DNA of 6,636 nt from Spirochaeta sp. Its GTDB lineage: Bacteria; Spirochaetota; Spirochaetia; DSM-27196; Alkalispirochaetaceae. The notes under the pieces are model-generated. The model was not told the DNA's origin, made no database searches, and was given only the letters and a program-made list of their open reading frames with translations. The stretch covers positions 1-6,636 of the forward strand of contig JAQIBO010000250.1 in assembly GCA_027859055.1 (NCBI GenBank), read 5' to 3'. Positions within the stretch are counted from its first letter, which is position 1; every line of letters starts with the position of its first letter. Shown in pieces: positions 1 through 6,635 of the stretch. The position numbers and the translations under genes were made by a program.

Positions 1-2778
1 TTGAATGGGATAGGAAACATCTGTGGTCAAGATCCACTGGTTATCTCCCCAGGGGAAACGTTTGAGCTTATAGTCTTCATAGAAGGGTCTTTCGATTATC
101 GCTGAAAGGACAACTTCTCTTTCCGGGTGCGCTTCACCCAGCTTCCACCGCCAGACATTTCCTTTCCGGTGGAAGCTGAAGAACTCCGTTTCGGAGATTT
201 TTCCTATCTGTTCAATGGCATTCCCATACTCAGGGTTGCCAAATCGATACAGGGTTTCTCCCGATTTCCACTTCCACAGGTAGATTTCTTCTTCATTCCA
301 GCTAATGCAGGTGTCATCATTCCACAGAGTCAGTCCCGAAACAGAACCTTCATGCTCATCATAGATTTGTACCACACGGCTTTGGAGGTAATCTGGATTT
401 CCGCGGAGGTTCATTAGCCATTTCCACGGTTCAGGTTGGACTTGCATCACTTGGGTTGCCGTGTTACGCCACGGACTGTCTCCGGCTTCCATTGCCAGCT
501 GGTGCAGAATCTTATAGGCTGGCCACTTTTCGCTGCCGCGCCGCAGTAGATGGATATTATGGTGCAAGAAGGCTTGATGGTTTGAGAGCGCTTCGCGTTC
601 AGTCCTGTCAAGGCTGTCATAGGCGTTACACCAATCAGTCCAGAACTGCTCGAGGTTGCCGGCCCTTATGGTGGCAAACCACCAGGCGTATTCGCCCATC
701 AGGCCGGTCTTCTCTGCGTTGCCCTCCAGTTGGTCCGCGTGGAAGAGCAGCTCCCGAAGGCTGGAGGCCGGGGCACGATGGGGCTGTTGCGCGGTACCCA
801 GGAAGGCACATACTCGAGGTAGTCCCTCTCTCTCTGAATGCGGGATCATGCAGCGGTTCCGGTGGAAGTCATAGAGTTTCCGGTGGACCGCCTCGTTTTG
901 CAGAGGACCTCCTCTGTAGCGTTTTCTTACCGCTATTGCCAGTTGTTGGTGGAAAAAATCCAGAAGTCCTTCGCCTTCTCCGGTTTTCTTCAGGTAGTGC
1001 CGGAGCTGTCGGTGGGTTGGCGCCCATCGTCTCTGGGGTAAAGGGCCTGATTCTCCCAGAGAGAAGCTCAGGTAGGACAGTAGGTCACCTTCGCCAATGC
1101 CGGCGCGGCTTGCGGAAATGGCCTCCAGGGCGCATTTGACTACCCGGACATCGCCGTCCAGCTCGATCCGGTCCAGTACCTGTCCGAAGAGCTCCGGCAG
1201 ATTTGGGGCGAAATTTCTGATCTGAGGCTCTATCTCCTCGTAGCGGGAGAAGAGCCGCAATTCTTCGGCGGCCGCGTGGAGGTAGAGAGGTTTTCCCGCA
1301 TCGGGTTTTTCCACCAGCTCCCGGAGCTGGGTTGGGGATAGATGTTTTCGGTAGGCTCCCAAGTAGGTCTGAACCAGCTCTTCCCGTTCGGCCTTTTCCA
1401 TCGGGGTAGCCTCAATTATTCGATAGGCGCTATAGCCCTGTCGGGCATCCTCGACGGAAGTCACTTCTCCCAAGAGCACAGACAGGTTTGCAGGCCACCG
1501 CTCTTCGCCGGAAAAATAAAGCCAGTCTATGGCGCCATGATAATCCTCCATCTGGTTCAGTCCGTCGAAGACCAACAACACGCGGCTTTCCTCGCATGCC
1601 TGCTTCAGATCGTTGCGAAAGTTCGCGTTCGCTTCCCGGCCATAACGGTCCTGCGGGCTGGGGATTTTCAGATCCGCCCGTTCGGCCAACAGTTCCCAGA
1701 AGGCGAGACGGTTGGCTTCGAGGCTTAGGCTGTTAGGGCTGGCACCGACGTAGCGCTCGAGTACGAGTCCATCAGGGTAGGTCTTGCGCCAAAGATGGGC
1801 ACTCTGAGCCAGGAGGGCGCTCTTCCCCGATCCATGGCTCCCTGCGACAAGTACTTGCTTCCCTTCTCCAAGGTGGCGAGCGATTTCCGCCAAAATAGTA
1901 CCTCGCCCCACAAAGTGCCGCCGCCGGCCCAGAGCGAAACCCTCATGAAGGCGCGCCTCGGCTTCGATGGGCGAGGGAGCCTCCTCGGGGGGGAATTCCT
2001 CCTGGATCGCGGACCAAAGGTCCTCAAGCACCCGATTCTCCCAAGACTCTATCCCCTGAAGATACGGTAGTCCCACCGCCAGGACAGCATCTCGCTGGCT
2101 TGGCGGAAGCCGGAGGAATTCCTCATTGTCAATCAGGTGATCGTCCCCCGCCACTTCCCGCAAAGATTCTTTCATTTCTTGATCTAGTAGATGGTAGTTG
2201 AGCTTCAAGCCGTAGTATTCGCAGGGATAGTTCTTAAACACATGGTGCGGAAGATCGCTGTAGAAGTCGCTGATCTTCTGCTTTAAATCTTGCTGTTTTT
2301 TCTGGGCCTCCGAGTTCTCGGTGCGAGCGTGGTGCCGGGCCTCTTGGGGAATCTGATCAATAAAAGCAGGATCCCGGAAATAGAAGAAGCTCCGAGCTTT
2401 ACGGTGCATCCAATCGTCATGGCTGACCTTTCGGCCATCTTTGTGTTCCGGGAGCAGAACGCCGTGGAGGATCTCTTGAGCGGTGATACTGCTTTCGTTT
2501 CCGTCGGGGACCCAGCCGTAGCGCTCGCCAAGGAGCCCCAGAAAAAATGGTTTGGAGTGCTCGATCTCCTCCATGCATATCTCCAGAGCCTTGCCGCCGA
2601 TGGCCTCCTCTTCTGTGACCCCCCACCGCAAGTCTACGTCTACCAGCTCGATCCTCATAGGTTCACACCGATGACGCAGTTCTGGAAAAACCCGCTTTAC
2701 GAGGGCATCCCGTTCAGCGTGCATATCCCGGAAGGTCGATGAAATGAAAATTCGCGCGGTTCGATTTTTCGGGCGCAT
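1..2778 (-). CDS. DUF4062-NACHT-WD40 STAND NTPase (3' end beyond left edge)
   Basis: The gene is open from its start to base 1, giving 926 codons with no stop, so the C-terminus lies outside the window. Residue numbers count from the ATG at 2778. Residues 1 to about 110 are a DUF4062 domain: ISSTFRDM (12-19) with ERD (22-24), DLRWGVTEEEA (49-59), ERYGW (85-89) and ITAQEI (98-103). After a linker comes a NACHT/STAND ATPase with Walker A GSHGSGKS (313-320) and Walker B VLLVFDG followed by LNQ (400-409). About 300 mostly helical residues follow. From about 806, WD40-like blades begin, with strand ends YLWKW (W835) and VWRW (W876) 41 residues apart, the normal WD40 period. The order matches eukaryotic NWD1 and the C-terminal part of TEP1. 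STAND proteins generally switch from an ADP-bound monomer to an ATP-bound oligomer when the C-terminal sensor is engaged; a cytoplasmic defence or signalling role here is inference. No signal peptide or membrane segment is evident. The start at 2778 is preferred for its AAGGA 8 nt upstream and because it lies just before the domain. An in-frame ATG at 2829 adds 17 residues, and an in-frame TAA at 2836-2838 closes the frame beyond it. The promoter is probably at 3003-3031. Confidence 0.9.
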   Translation of the reverse strand, partial: MRPKNRTARIFISSTFRDMHAERDALVKRVFPELRHRCEPMRIELVDVDLRWGVTEEEAIGGKALEICMEEIEHSKPFFLGLLGERYGWVPDGNESSITAQEILHGVLLPEHKDGRKVSHDDWMHRKARSFFYFRDPAFIDQIPQEARHHARTENSEAQKKQQDLKQKISDFYSDLPHHVFKNYPCEYYGLKLNYHLLDQEMKESLREVAGDDHLIDNEEFLRLPPSQRDAVLAVGLPYLQGIESWENRVLEDLWSAIQEEFPPEEAPSPIEAEARLHEGFALGRRRHFVGRGTILAEIARHLGEGKQVLVAGSHGSGKSALLAQSAHLWRKTYPDGLVLERYVGASPNSLSLEANRLAFWELLAERADLKIPSPQDRYGREANANFRNDLKQACEESRVLLVFDGLNQMEDYHGAIDWLYFSGEERWPANLSVLLGEVTSVEDARQGYSAYRIIEATPMEKAEREELVQTYLGAYRKHLSPTQLRELVEKPDAGKPLYLHAAAEELRLFSRYEEIEPQIRNFAPNLPELFGQVLDRIELDGDVRVVKCALEAISASRAGIGEGDLLSYLSFSLGESGPLPQRRWAPTHRQLRHYLKKTGEGEGLLDFFHQQLAIAVRKRYRGGPLQNEAVHRKLYDFHRNRCMIPHSEREGLPRVCAFLGTAQQPHRAPASSLRELLFHADQLEGNAEKTGLMGEYAWWFATIRAGNLEQFWTDWCNAYDSLDRTEREALSNHQAFLHHNIHLLRRGSEKWPAYKILHQLAMEAGDSPWRNTATQVMQVQPEPWKWLMNLRGNPDYLQSRVVQIYDEHEGSVSGLTLWNDDTCISWNEEEIYLWKWKSGETLYRFGNPEYGNAIEQIGKISETEFFSFHRKGNVWRWKLGEAHPEREVVLSAIIERPFYEDYKLKRFPWGDNQWILTTDVSYPIQ

Positions 2779-2786
2779 CTTGATGG

Positions 2787-2791
2787 TCCTT
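2787..2791 (-). promoter_or_regulatory. Ribosome binding site AAGGA that decides the STAND gene start
   Basis: AAGGA lies 8 nt upstream of the ATG at 2778, an ideal spacing. The competing in-frame ATG at 2829 is preceded directly, with no spacer, by GGGAGG (2830-2835), too close for normal Shine-Dalgarno pairing. This favours the shorter protein, which begins 11 residues before the first conserved DUF4062 motif. Confidence 0.6.
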
Positions 2792-2835
2792 CTGCTTGGC
2801 AATACTTGGTCTACGTCCAATCGATCCATCCTCCC

Positions 2836-2958
2836 TTACAGAGGGCCCGAAACACCCTCAGACGAGCATGAGGTGCGCGCAGGCGTCTGCCGCACGTCGC
2901 GTTCACTGTGGATATCGCGAAAAGTGCTGGAAATAAAAATTCGAATTAATTTTGTCAT
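2836..2958 (-). pseudogene. Severed 5' end of a second DUF4062 gene
   Basis: An ATG at 2958 opens a 40-codon frame ending in TAA at 2836-2838. Its first 21 codons (2958-2896) read MTKL then IRIFISSTFRDIHSERD, a clear DUF4062 N-terminus. It aligns without gaps to residues 9-24 of the neighbouring STAND protein (RIFISSTFRDMHAERD). Homology stops abruptly after ERD: the next 19 residues (VRQTPARTS...) look like neither DUF4062 nor any family I know, and the expected LV..VFPELR block is missing. Over the 16 shared codons I count 35 of 48 identical bases, so this is the head of a diverged paralogue and not a recent tandem copy. The 5' part is AT-rich and the sequence after the break is GC-rich, which marks a likely junction near 2895. 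An AAGGGA site (2965-2970) lies 6 nt before the ATG and a good promoter sits further upstream, so the stub is probably still transcribed and may be translated. Its stop is in frame with, and 6 nt before, the ATG at 2829 of the next gene. It could instead act as a leader ORF; a truncated gene head is the simpler reading. Confidence 0.7.
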
Positions 2959-2964
2959 TACCGA

Positions 2965-2970
2965 TCCCTT
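2965..2970 (-). promoter_or_regulatory. Ribosome binding site of the DUF4062 remnant
   Basis: AAGGGA lies 6 nt upstream of the ATG at 2958. An intact SD site and start codon on a truncated frame support this being the true 5' end of a former gene and not an internal fragment. Confidence 0.5.
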
Positions 2971-3002
2971 TTTGCTTTTATCGAATGAACCGAATCGACC
3001 TT

Positions 3003-3031
3003 ATTTTCGATGATAGGAAAATCAATGTCAA
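3003..3031 (-). promoter_or_regulatory. Sigma70-type promoter for the remnant and STAND gene
   Basis: On the minus strand there is a perfect -35 hexamer TTGACA (3026-3031), a 17-nt spacer and a -10 candidate GAAAAT (3003-3008), which matches four of six consensus bases including the conserved A2 and T6. Transcription would begin near 2996, about 38 nt before the remnant ATG and about 218 nt before the STAND ATG at 2778. It is the best promoter match I see between the metallopeptidase gene and the STAND gene, and it lies in the most AT-rich part of the window. Confidence 0.55.
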
Positions 3032-3061
3032 ATATTTCCGGACGGGTGGAAAACACATTGA

Positions 3062-3069
3062 GCAATTGC
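3062..3069. repeat. 8-bp perfect palindrome GCAATTGC
   Basis: A perfect palindrome lies about 30 bp upstream of the -35 hexamer. It could be a half of a regulator site, but an 8-bp palindrome can arise by chance and no second copy was seen nearby. Confidence 0.2.
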
Positions 3070-3112
3070 GACAGTTCGGGAACGAGTGATTTTGGTCCTA
3101 TGTATCGCTTTT

Positions 3113-3145
3113 CGATAACAGCACCCCATACTGTGATCGTTATCG
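3113..3145. repeat. Imperfect inverted repeat upstream of the STAND promoter
   Basis: Seven-base arms CGATAAC (3113-3119) and GTTATCG (3139-3145) flank a 19-nt centre, in which CAC (3122-3124) and GTG (3133-3135) can pair further. It lies about 80 bp upstream of the -35 hexamer and about 145 bp past the stop of the metallopeptidase gene. It may be an operator or an RNA hairpin. No T-run follows it on either strand, so it is not a convincing intrinsic terminator. Confidence 0.35.
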
Positions 3146-3290
3146 GAGGGGATGGAGTAGCTTACGACCGCTCGGTGAGTGGTCTTGCCCATGGAGTCCG
3201 CCTTAGAATGATTTGCTCGAGAGGACTGGAAATACAGCTAATCCGAATGTCCTCGGCGGGGTTCTGTTCATCGTCAGTACTATCCTACTC

Positions 3291-5966
3291 CTACTGAAAA
3301 TCCAGATACATCGGAATCTCGCCCGTCGCAATCGCGTCCAATATACTGGACCACAGCCGATGCTCGCGCGGGAGTTGGACCGGGGTGATCGCAGGAGGTG
3401 TGGTCGCGGTGATGAGAAGCTGCTTTCCGCTGCTATAGTCTTTTGGCGCGCGAGCGTCCCACGCTCCGGTGTCAAAGTAGGGGGATAGCGGGGCGGCATC
3501 ACTATCCATGAGGTGCCAGTCGCCGTATCCCGGTAACCCGCCCTCGTCGCGGCGAGGAAAGACCAGTCGTAAGATCTCTTGATAACGGGTAGGCGTGATC
3601 GTATCGGCATTGAGCAATCGAGTGAGGTGCTGGACTCCGTTCCAGTCGGCGGTGGCTTCCTCGAGGAGGCGGAACGTACCGCACGGACGGTCGATGTCCA
3701 GTTCTTTTGCACGGACGGCTGTGTGGTGGTGGACGAGCTCGTGTACCGCGACCGGCTCCACCAGAGCGCCGACGCTACCGGGAATGGTCCGATTGAGAGC
3801 TGCAAACGGGCGCATCCGAAAGTAGATACCCCATTGGTGGGAGCGCGCCGCAGGTAAACAGTCGCGGGCAACGTAGTAGGCAAGAGCCTCTGTAGAACCG
3901 ATCGGTTCGATAGGATCGGTCTCGGAGTATCGCGTTCGATCGTCGAGAGTGCCCGGAACAAACGAAGGCAACGGTACAAACGACGCGAATCCGCGCTGCA
4001 TGATCTGTGTTGCGATCGGTACGATGGGGATAACGTCGGTTCTACCCCCGTCGGGGAGGCCCTCAAAGATCTCGCGGATCCGGCTCCGCTGTGAGTGCGA
4101 AACGATCTCCTGGAGCGCGCGTTCGTGCTCTTGCGCGATCTCCTCCTGTAAATCCGGCCACTCGGTTGCGGACGTGGCAAACACGCGTCGCATCGTCTCG
4201 ATGATCTCGTTGAGCGTATACGGTCCTGGTTGTTTGGGGTCTACCTTGCCCTCTGTCTGCCGGGAAACGGTGGGTTCAACGGTGTCTTCGGTTTGTTGGG
4301 ACTGCCTGCGGGGCGGCGCTGCGCGCGAAGGCGTCTTGGAAGCGACAGGCGCGGCGGGATCCGCCCTGGGCTCCCAATCGCCTATCACTTCGTTTTCTTT
4401 CGCGTAGGACAGGAGACGAGAGGTCAGTTCCTGATCTCCCGTTGTGTCTGCGTGCCGTATCAACGCGGCTGCTATTCTCCAGGCGCAAAATGGTTCGCGG
4501 CACGCTTCCAACAGTCCGGTGAGCCCCGAGACCGAGAAGAAACCGTCGTCTTCATCGGTTGCTCCATCTTCCTCGCCGGAAGATGACAGATAGACGTTTT
4601 CTACTCCATCAGGTATTGCGATATCGTCTTCGTGAAAGTCCTTTCCGCTGCACATTCCGCTTTCGGTAGCCGGTGATTGTGACAGGCGCTCCAATAACGG
4701 TTGGACGAGTTCTTGATCCAATACAAGGTTGCGCGACAGGAGAAGCGCTACATCGGCCGCAACGTTGACGAGATACGGAGAGTCAAGTCGGAGAGCTGCA
4801 GTAAGCGCTCCTGCCAGATCGAGATCACCGGAGTCTACCTGCGCCAACGCGGCTGTAGCGGCACCCGGGTCGGAAAAAACGACGCGCAGGATACCGCCAA
4901 CGAGTTTTGAAAGCGAATGGCGCGTTGCGGAACCGTCGTACTGATCGGTGATCGGAGATGTGAGAAGGTGAAGCGCTGGTCGTACAAGTTGACCAAGCGA
5001 CGGTGTATCCGACGCGTGTGAAAAACACCCGCCGACGTTGGCGATCGTTGCTTTGAGAGCAAGAATCGAGAACTGGTCGGCCCAGTCTCGTTCTCCCTGT
5101 GAGGGTGCGGCAATTTCTTCGAGGGCGGTGAGGTATCCTGCAAGACGCGTTGAGTCCTCCCGCGTCGTACCACCGCTACAGACAGCAAGGACCCGATTGC
5201 GCCGGATCGGGGAAAGTCTCTTGAGAATATCGCGGACGACCAGAGGGGATACAACGTATGCACGTTCGGGAGCATCGAGCGATTCGATGTAGCGTCGAAG
5301 ACTGTTGTCGTTGTGCGCAGCGGCGCTGAGCACCGTGGAGACGCGTTTACGCAGCGTTCCCAAAACGGCACCTGCATCGGATGTTGCCTGGATCGCGCGG
5401 CGTTCTGCCCGATTCCACCCATCGGTATCCGGGACGTCCCACGTACCATCGTGCGGGAAAATTGAGAACAAAGCTGACCGATCCCCCCCGATCGCCGCGG
5501 CGATCCTGTCCAACGCAAACGAGGAGGTCTCCCCGTTACAGAACTGCTTGACGGTATCAACAATGACCTCGGCCGGTGCCTCGTTGGCTATCATCATCTG
5601 GAGTCGTATCCAGTACTTACGCCCCCTTACATGTTCGTCAGATTCTTCTCGGGGAGAATGGGTGATCTGATCGATGATCAACTGGATGGCAACGCCAGCA
5701 TCCCCGACTTCATCGGCGTCATCAGCATCGAGGTGATAGTAGAGCGCCAACAGGGCCTGCTCGCGGAGTCTTCCTTCGAGCTGATCGTGGAGAGCGATCG
5801 CCAAAAGATCGCAGGGTTCGGAGACGGGGGTTCCGGTGCGGACCGCTTCCAGGATCGACGCTATCTCCTCCGTACGTAACGGGTGATTGGTGAAGTGTGC
5901 GTGCGCCCAGGCTATGCGGTCCTCCGGTGACATGCCCGCGATTGCATTAGCTGGCAGCTTGTTCAT
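3291..5966 (-). CDS. HEAT-like helical protein with C-terminal zinc metallopeptidase motif
   Basis: This is a complete protein of 891 residues; I do not recognise the full-length family. Residues 1 to about 450 and 476-530 are rich in Leu/Ala helices resembling HEAT/armadillo-type repeats. An acidic tract (EEDGATDEDDG, 465-475) interrupts them, and a Pro/Gln/Thr-rich, probably disordered linker spans about 531-580. The C-terminal part (581-891) carries HELVH (742-746) and, 23 residues after its last His, E770-ATA-D774. HExxH plus ExxxD is the gluzincin (thermolysin-like) arrangement, with H742, H746 and E770 as expected zinc ligands and E743 as the general base. The likely role is a cytoplasmic zinc protease with a protein-binding scaffold; catalytic activity is inferred from the motif alone. 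No signal peptide or membrane segment is visible. The start has AAGGAG 8 nt upstream (5975-5980), which supports the first Met over Met12. The gene follows the AAA+ gene by 54 nt with no obvious promoter between them, so co-transcription and a functional ATPase-protease pairing are likely. The substrate is unknown. Confidence 0.78.
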   Translation of the reverse strand: MNKLPANAIAGMSPEDRIAWAHAHFTNHPLRTEEIASILEAVRTGTPVSEPCDLLAIALHDQLEGRLREQALLALYYHLDADDADEVGDAGVAIQLIIDQITHSPREESDEHVRGRKYWIRLQMMIANEAPAEVIVDTVKQFCNGETSSFALDRIAAAIGGDRSALFSIFPHDGTWDVPDTDGWNRAERRAIQATSDAGAVLGTLRKRVSTVLSAAAHNDNSLRRYIESLDAPERAYVVSPLVVRDILKRLSPIRRNRVLAVCSGGTTREDSTRLAGYLTALEEIAAPSQGERDWADQFSILALKATIANVGGCFSHASDTPSLGQLVRPALHLLTSPITDQYDGSATRHSLSKLVGGILRVVFSDPGAATAALAQVDSGDLDLAGALTAALRLDSPYLVNVAADVALLLSRNLVLDQELVQPLLERLSQSPATESGMCSGKDFHEDDIAIPDGVENVYLSSSGEEDGATDEDDGFFSVSGLTGLLEACREPFCAWRIAAALIRHADTTGDQELTSRLLSYAKENEVIGDWEPRADPAAPVASKTPSRAAPPRRQSQQTEDTVEPTVSRQTEGKVDPKQPGPYTLNEIIETMRRVFATSATEWPDLQEEIAQEHERALQEIVSHSQRSRIREIFEGLPDGGRTDVIPIVPIATQIMQRGFASFVPLPSFVPGTLDDRTRYSETDPIEPIGSTEALAYYVARDCLPAARSHQWGIYFRMRPFAALNRTIPGSVGALVEPVAVHELVHHHTAVRAKELDIDRPCGTFRLLEEATADWNGVQHLTRLLNADTITPTRYQEILRLVFPRRDEGGLPGYGDWHLMDSDAAPLSPYFDTGAWDARAPKDYSSGKQLLITATTPPAITPVQLPREHRLWSSILDAIATGEIPMYLDFQ

Positions 5967-5974
5967 TTCTGTTT

Positions 5975-5980
5975 CTCCTT
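5975..5980 (-). promoter_or_regulatory. Ribosome binding site of the metallopeptidase gene
   Basis: AAGGAG lies 8 nt before the ATG at 5966. It fixes the start at residue 1 of the 891-residue protein and shows that the gene has its own strong translation signal, although it lies just behind the AAA+ gene. Confidence 0.7.
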
Positions 5981-6020
5981 ACACTCATGCGTGAGCATAT
6001 CTTTTTTTCTAATTGCCGTG

Positions 6021-6635
6021 TCACGCCGAGAACCCGAGGACAACCGGATCCGAACGGTCGTTGAGAGAAGAGGTAACCTCGGTCTCGACTTCGGCTATGA
6101 TCTCGTGGTGTGTGATCTGATCATCGATGAAAAACTGGAGCCGGTCGTGGACGGCCCGGATATGACCGGGGGTGAGCCCTCGTAGCGATTGGATCCTCAC
6201 GACCAACGCGGGGGTCAGGCGCCGATGTGACAGGGTGAAATACGCGCGATAGAGGGCTACCCGGTGCTCGATGGCCGGGGGCGCAAAGTCCACCTTGAGC
6301 GAAAAACGGCGGTTCATTGCGCTATCGATGATCGTCTTTTCGTTGGTTGTTGCGATACACACGGTCCCGTGCCGTTCCATCTGGCTCAAAAACTCATTGG
6401 TATGTTGGCGTTCGTGTCCCATGTGGGCGTTGGCCCGGCTCTGAAGCAGGTTTTCGGCTTCATCGAGGAGAATGATCGCTTTTTTGTCGGTACCGATAGC
6501 AAACATATTTCGTATTGCCGATTCCGTCTCACCAACGTGAGGACCAAGGAGATCAGAGCCGGTCATAACGAGAACCTCGTGCCCGACGATCTGTGCGAGC
6601 TCCCGGGCAAACGCCGTCTTGCCCGTCCCCGAGGG
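6021..6635 (-). CDS. AAA+ ATPase, classical AAA type (5' end beyond right edge)
   Basis: The window holds the last 204 codons and the TGA stop (6021-6023); the start lies past base 6636. The frame enters on Walker A, PSGTGKT (6615-6635). It continues with GSDLLGPHVGETE, which matches the pore-loop-1 segment of classical AAA proteins. Walker B is IILLDEAEN (about 6450-6476). Sensor 1 is TTN (Asn at 6342-6344), and MNRRF (Arg pair at 6306-6311) matches the arginine-finger region of the second region of homology. The C-terminal helical lid (RGLTPGHIRA) is followed by a short tail. These features place it with Cdc48/FtsH/CbbX-like AAA proteins, which form hexamers and unfold or remodel proteins using ATP. 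No protease domain follows the ATPase in this chain; the next gene encodes one separately. Where classical pore loops carry Tyr/Phe/Trp before Val-Gly, this one has His (PHVG), so substrate gripping may differ. The missing N-terminal part would normally define the substrate or partner. Confidence 0.9.
   Translation of the reverse strand, partial: PSGTGKTAFARELAQIVGHEVLVMTGSDLLGPHVGETESAIRNMFAIGTDKKAIILLDEAENLLQSRANAHMGHERQHTNEFLSQMERHGTVCIATTNEKTIIDSAMNRRFSLKVDFAPPAIEHRVALYRAYFTLSHRRLTPALVVRIQSLRGLTPGHIRAVHDRLQFFIDDQITHHEIIAEVETEVTSSLNDRSDPVVLGFSA

Larger units (their letters stand above)
2830..3290. other. Intergenic region with promoter, repeat and gene remnant
   Basis: This stretch separates the stop of the metallopeptidase gene from the longest start of the STAND gene. 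Bases 2830-3031 hold the promoter, the DUF4062 remnant and the leader of the STAND gene. Bases 3032-3290 hold only the two inverted repeats. Short open frames occur on both strands but none resembles a known protein. No clear rho-independent terminator follows the metallopeptidase stop. Confidence 0.6.

Noticed and set aside
456..1139. Plus-strand 227-codon open frame opposite the STAND gene
   Set aside because: It is the antisense shadow of a continuous, domain-bearing minus-strand gene. Its translation is Arg/Gly/Pro-rich and has no recognisable motif.
3028..3192. Minus-strand 54-codon frame (start 3192, stop at 3028-3030) with an AAGG 8 nt before its ATG
   Set aside because: The protein (MGKTTHRAVV...) resembles nothing I know, has no evident domain, and ends inside the -35 hexamer of the proposed promoter. 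It could be a real small protein, but the SD-like spacing alone is weak support.
3242..3255. Small hairpin CCGA...TCGG after the metallopeptidase stop as a terminator
   Set aside because: The stem is only 4 bp and no T-run follows on the minus strand, so it does not qualify as an intrinsic terminator.
3225..3272. Short minus-strand frame just after the metallopeptidase stop (MNRTPPRTFG...)
   Set aside because: It is only about 22 codons, the nearest SD-like AGGA is poorly spaced, and there is no similarity to support it.
3010..3297. Plus-strand 95-codon frame across the intergenic region
   Set aside because: It has no Shine-Dalgarno site, shows no recognisable domain, runs antisense to the promoter and repeats, and overlaps the end of the metallopeptidase gene.
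3203..4180. Minus-strand 325-codon open frame overlapping the metallopeptidase gene in another frame
   Set aside because: Its product is extremely Arg/Ser-rich, typical of an out-of-frame reading of GC-rich DNA, and it overlaps the HExxH-coding part of the real gene.
5963..5998. Eleven-codon frame in the AAA+/metallopeptidase gap whose TGA overlaps the ATG of the metallopeptidase gene
   Set aside because: The ATGA overlap looks like translational coupling, but the mini-frame has only an A-rich stretch as a possible ribosome site, and the strong AAGGAG belongs to the metallopeptidase ATG. Probably coincidence.
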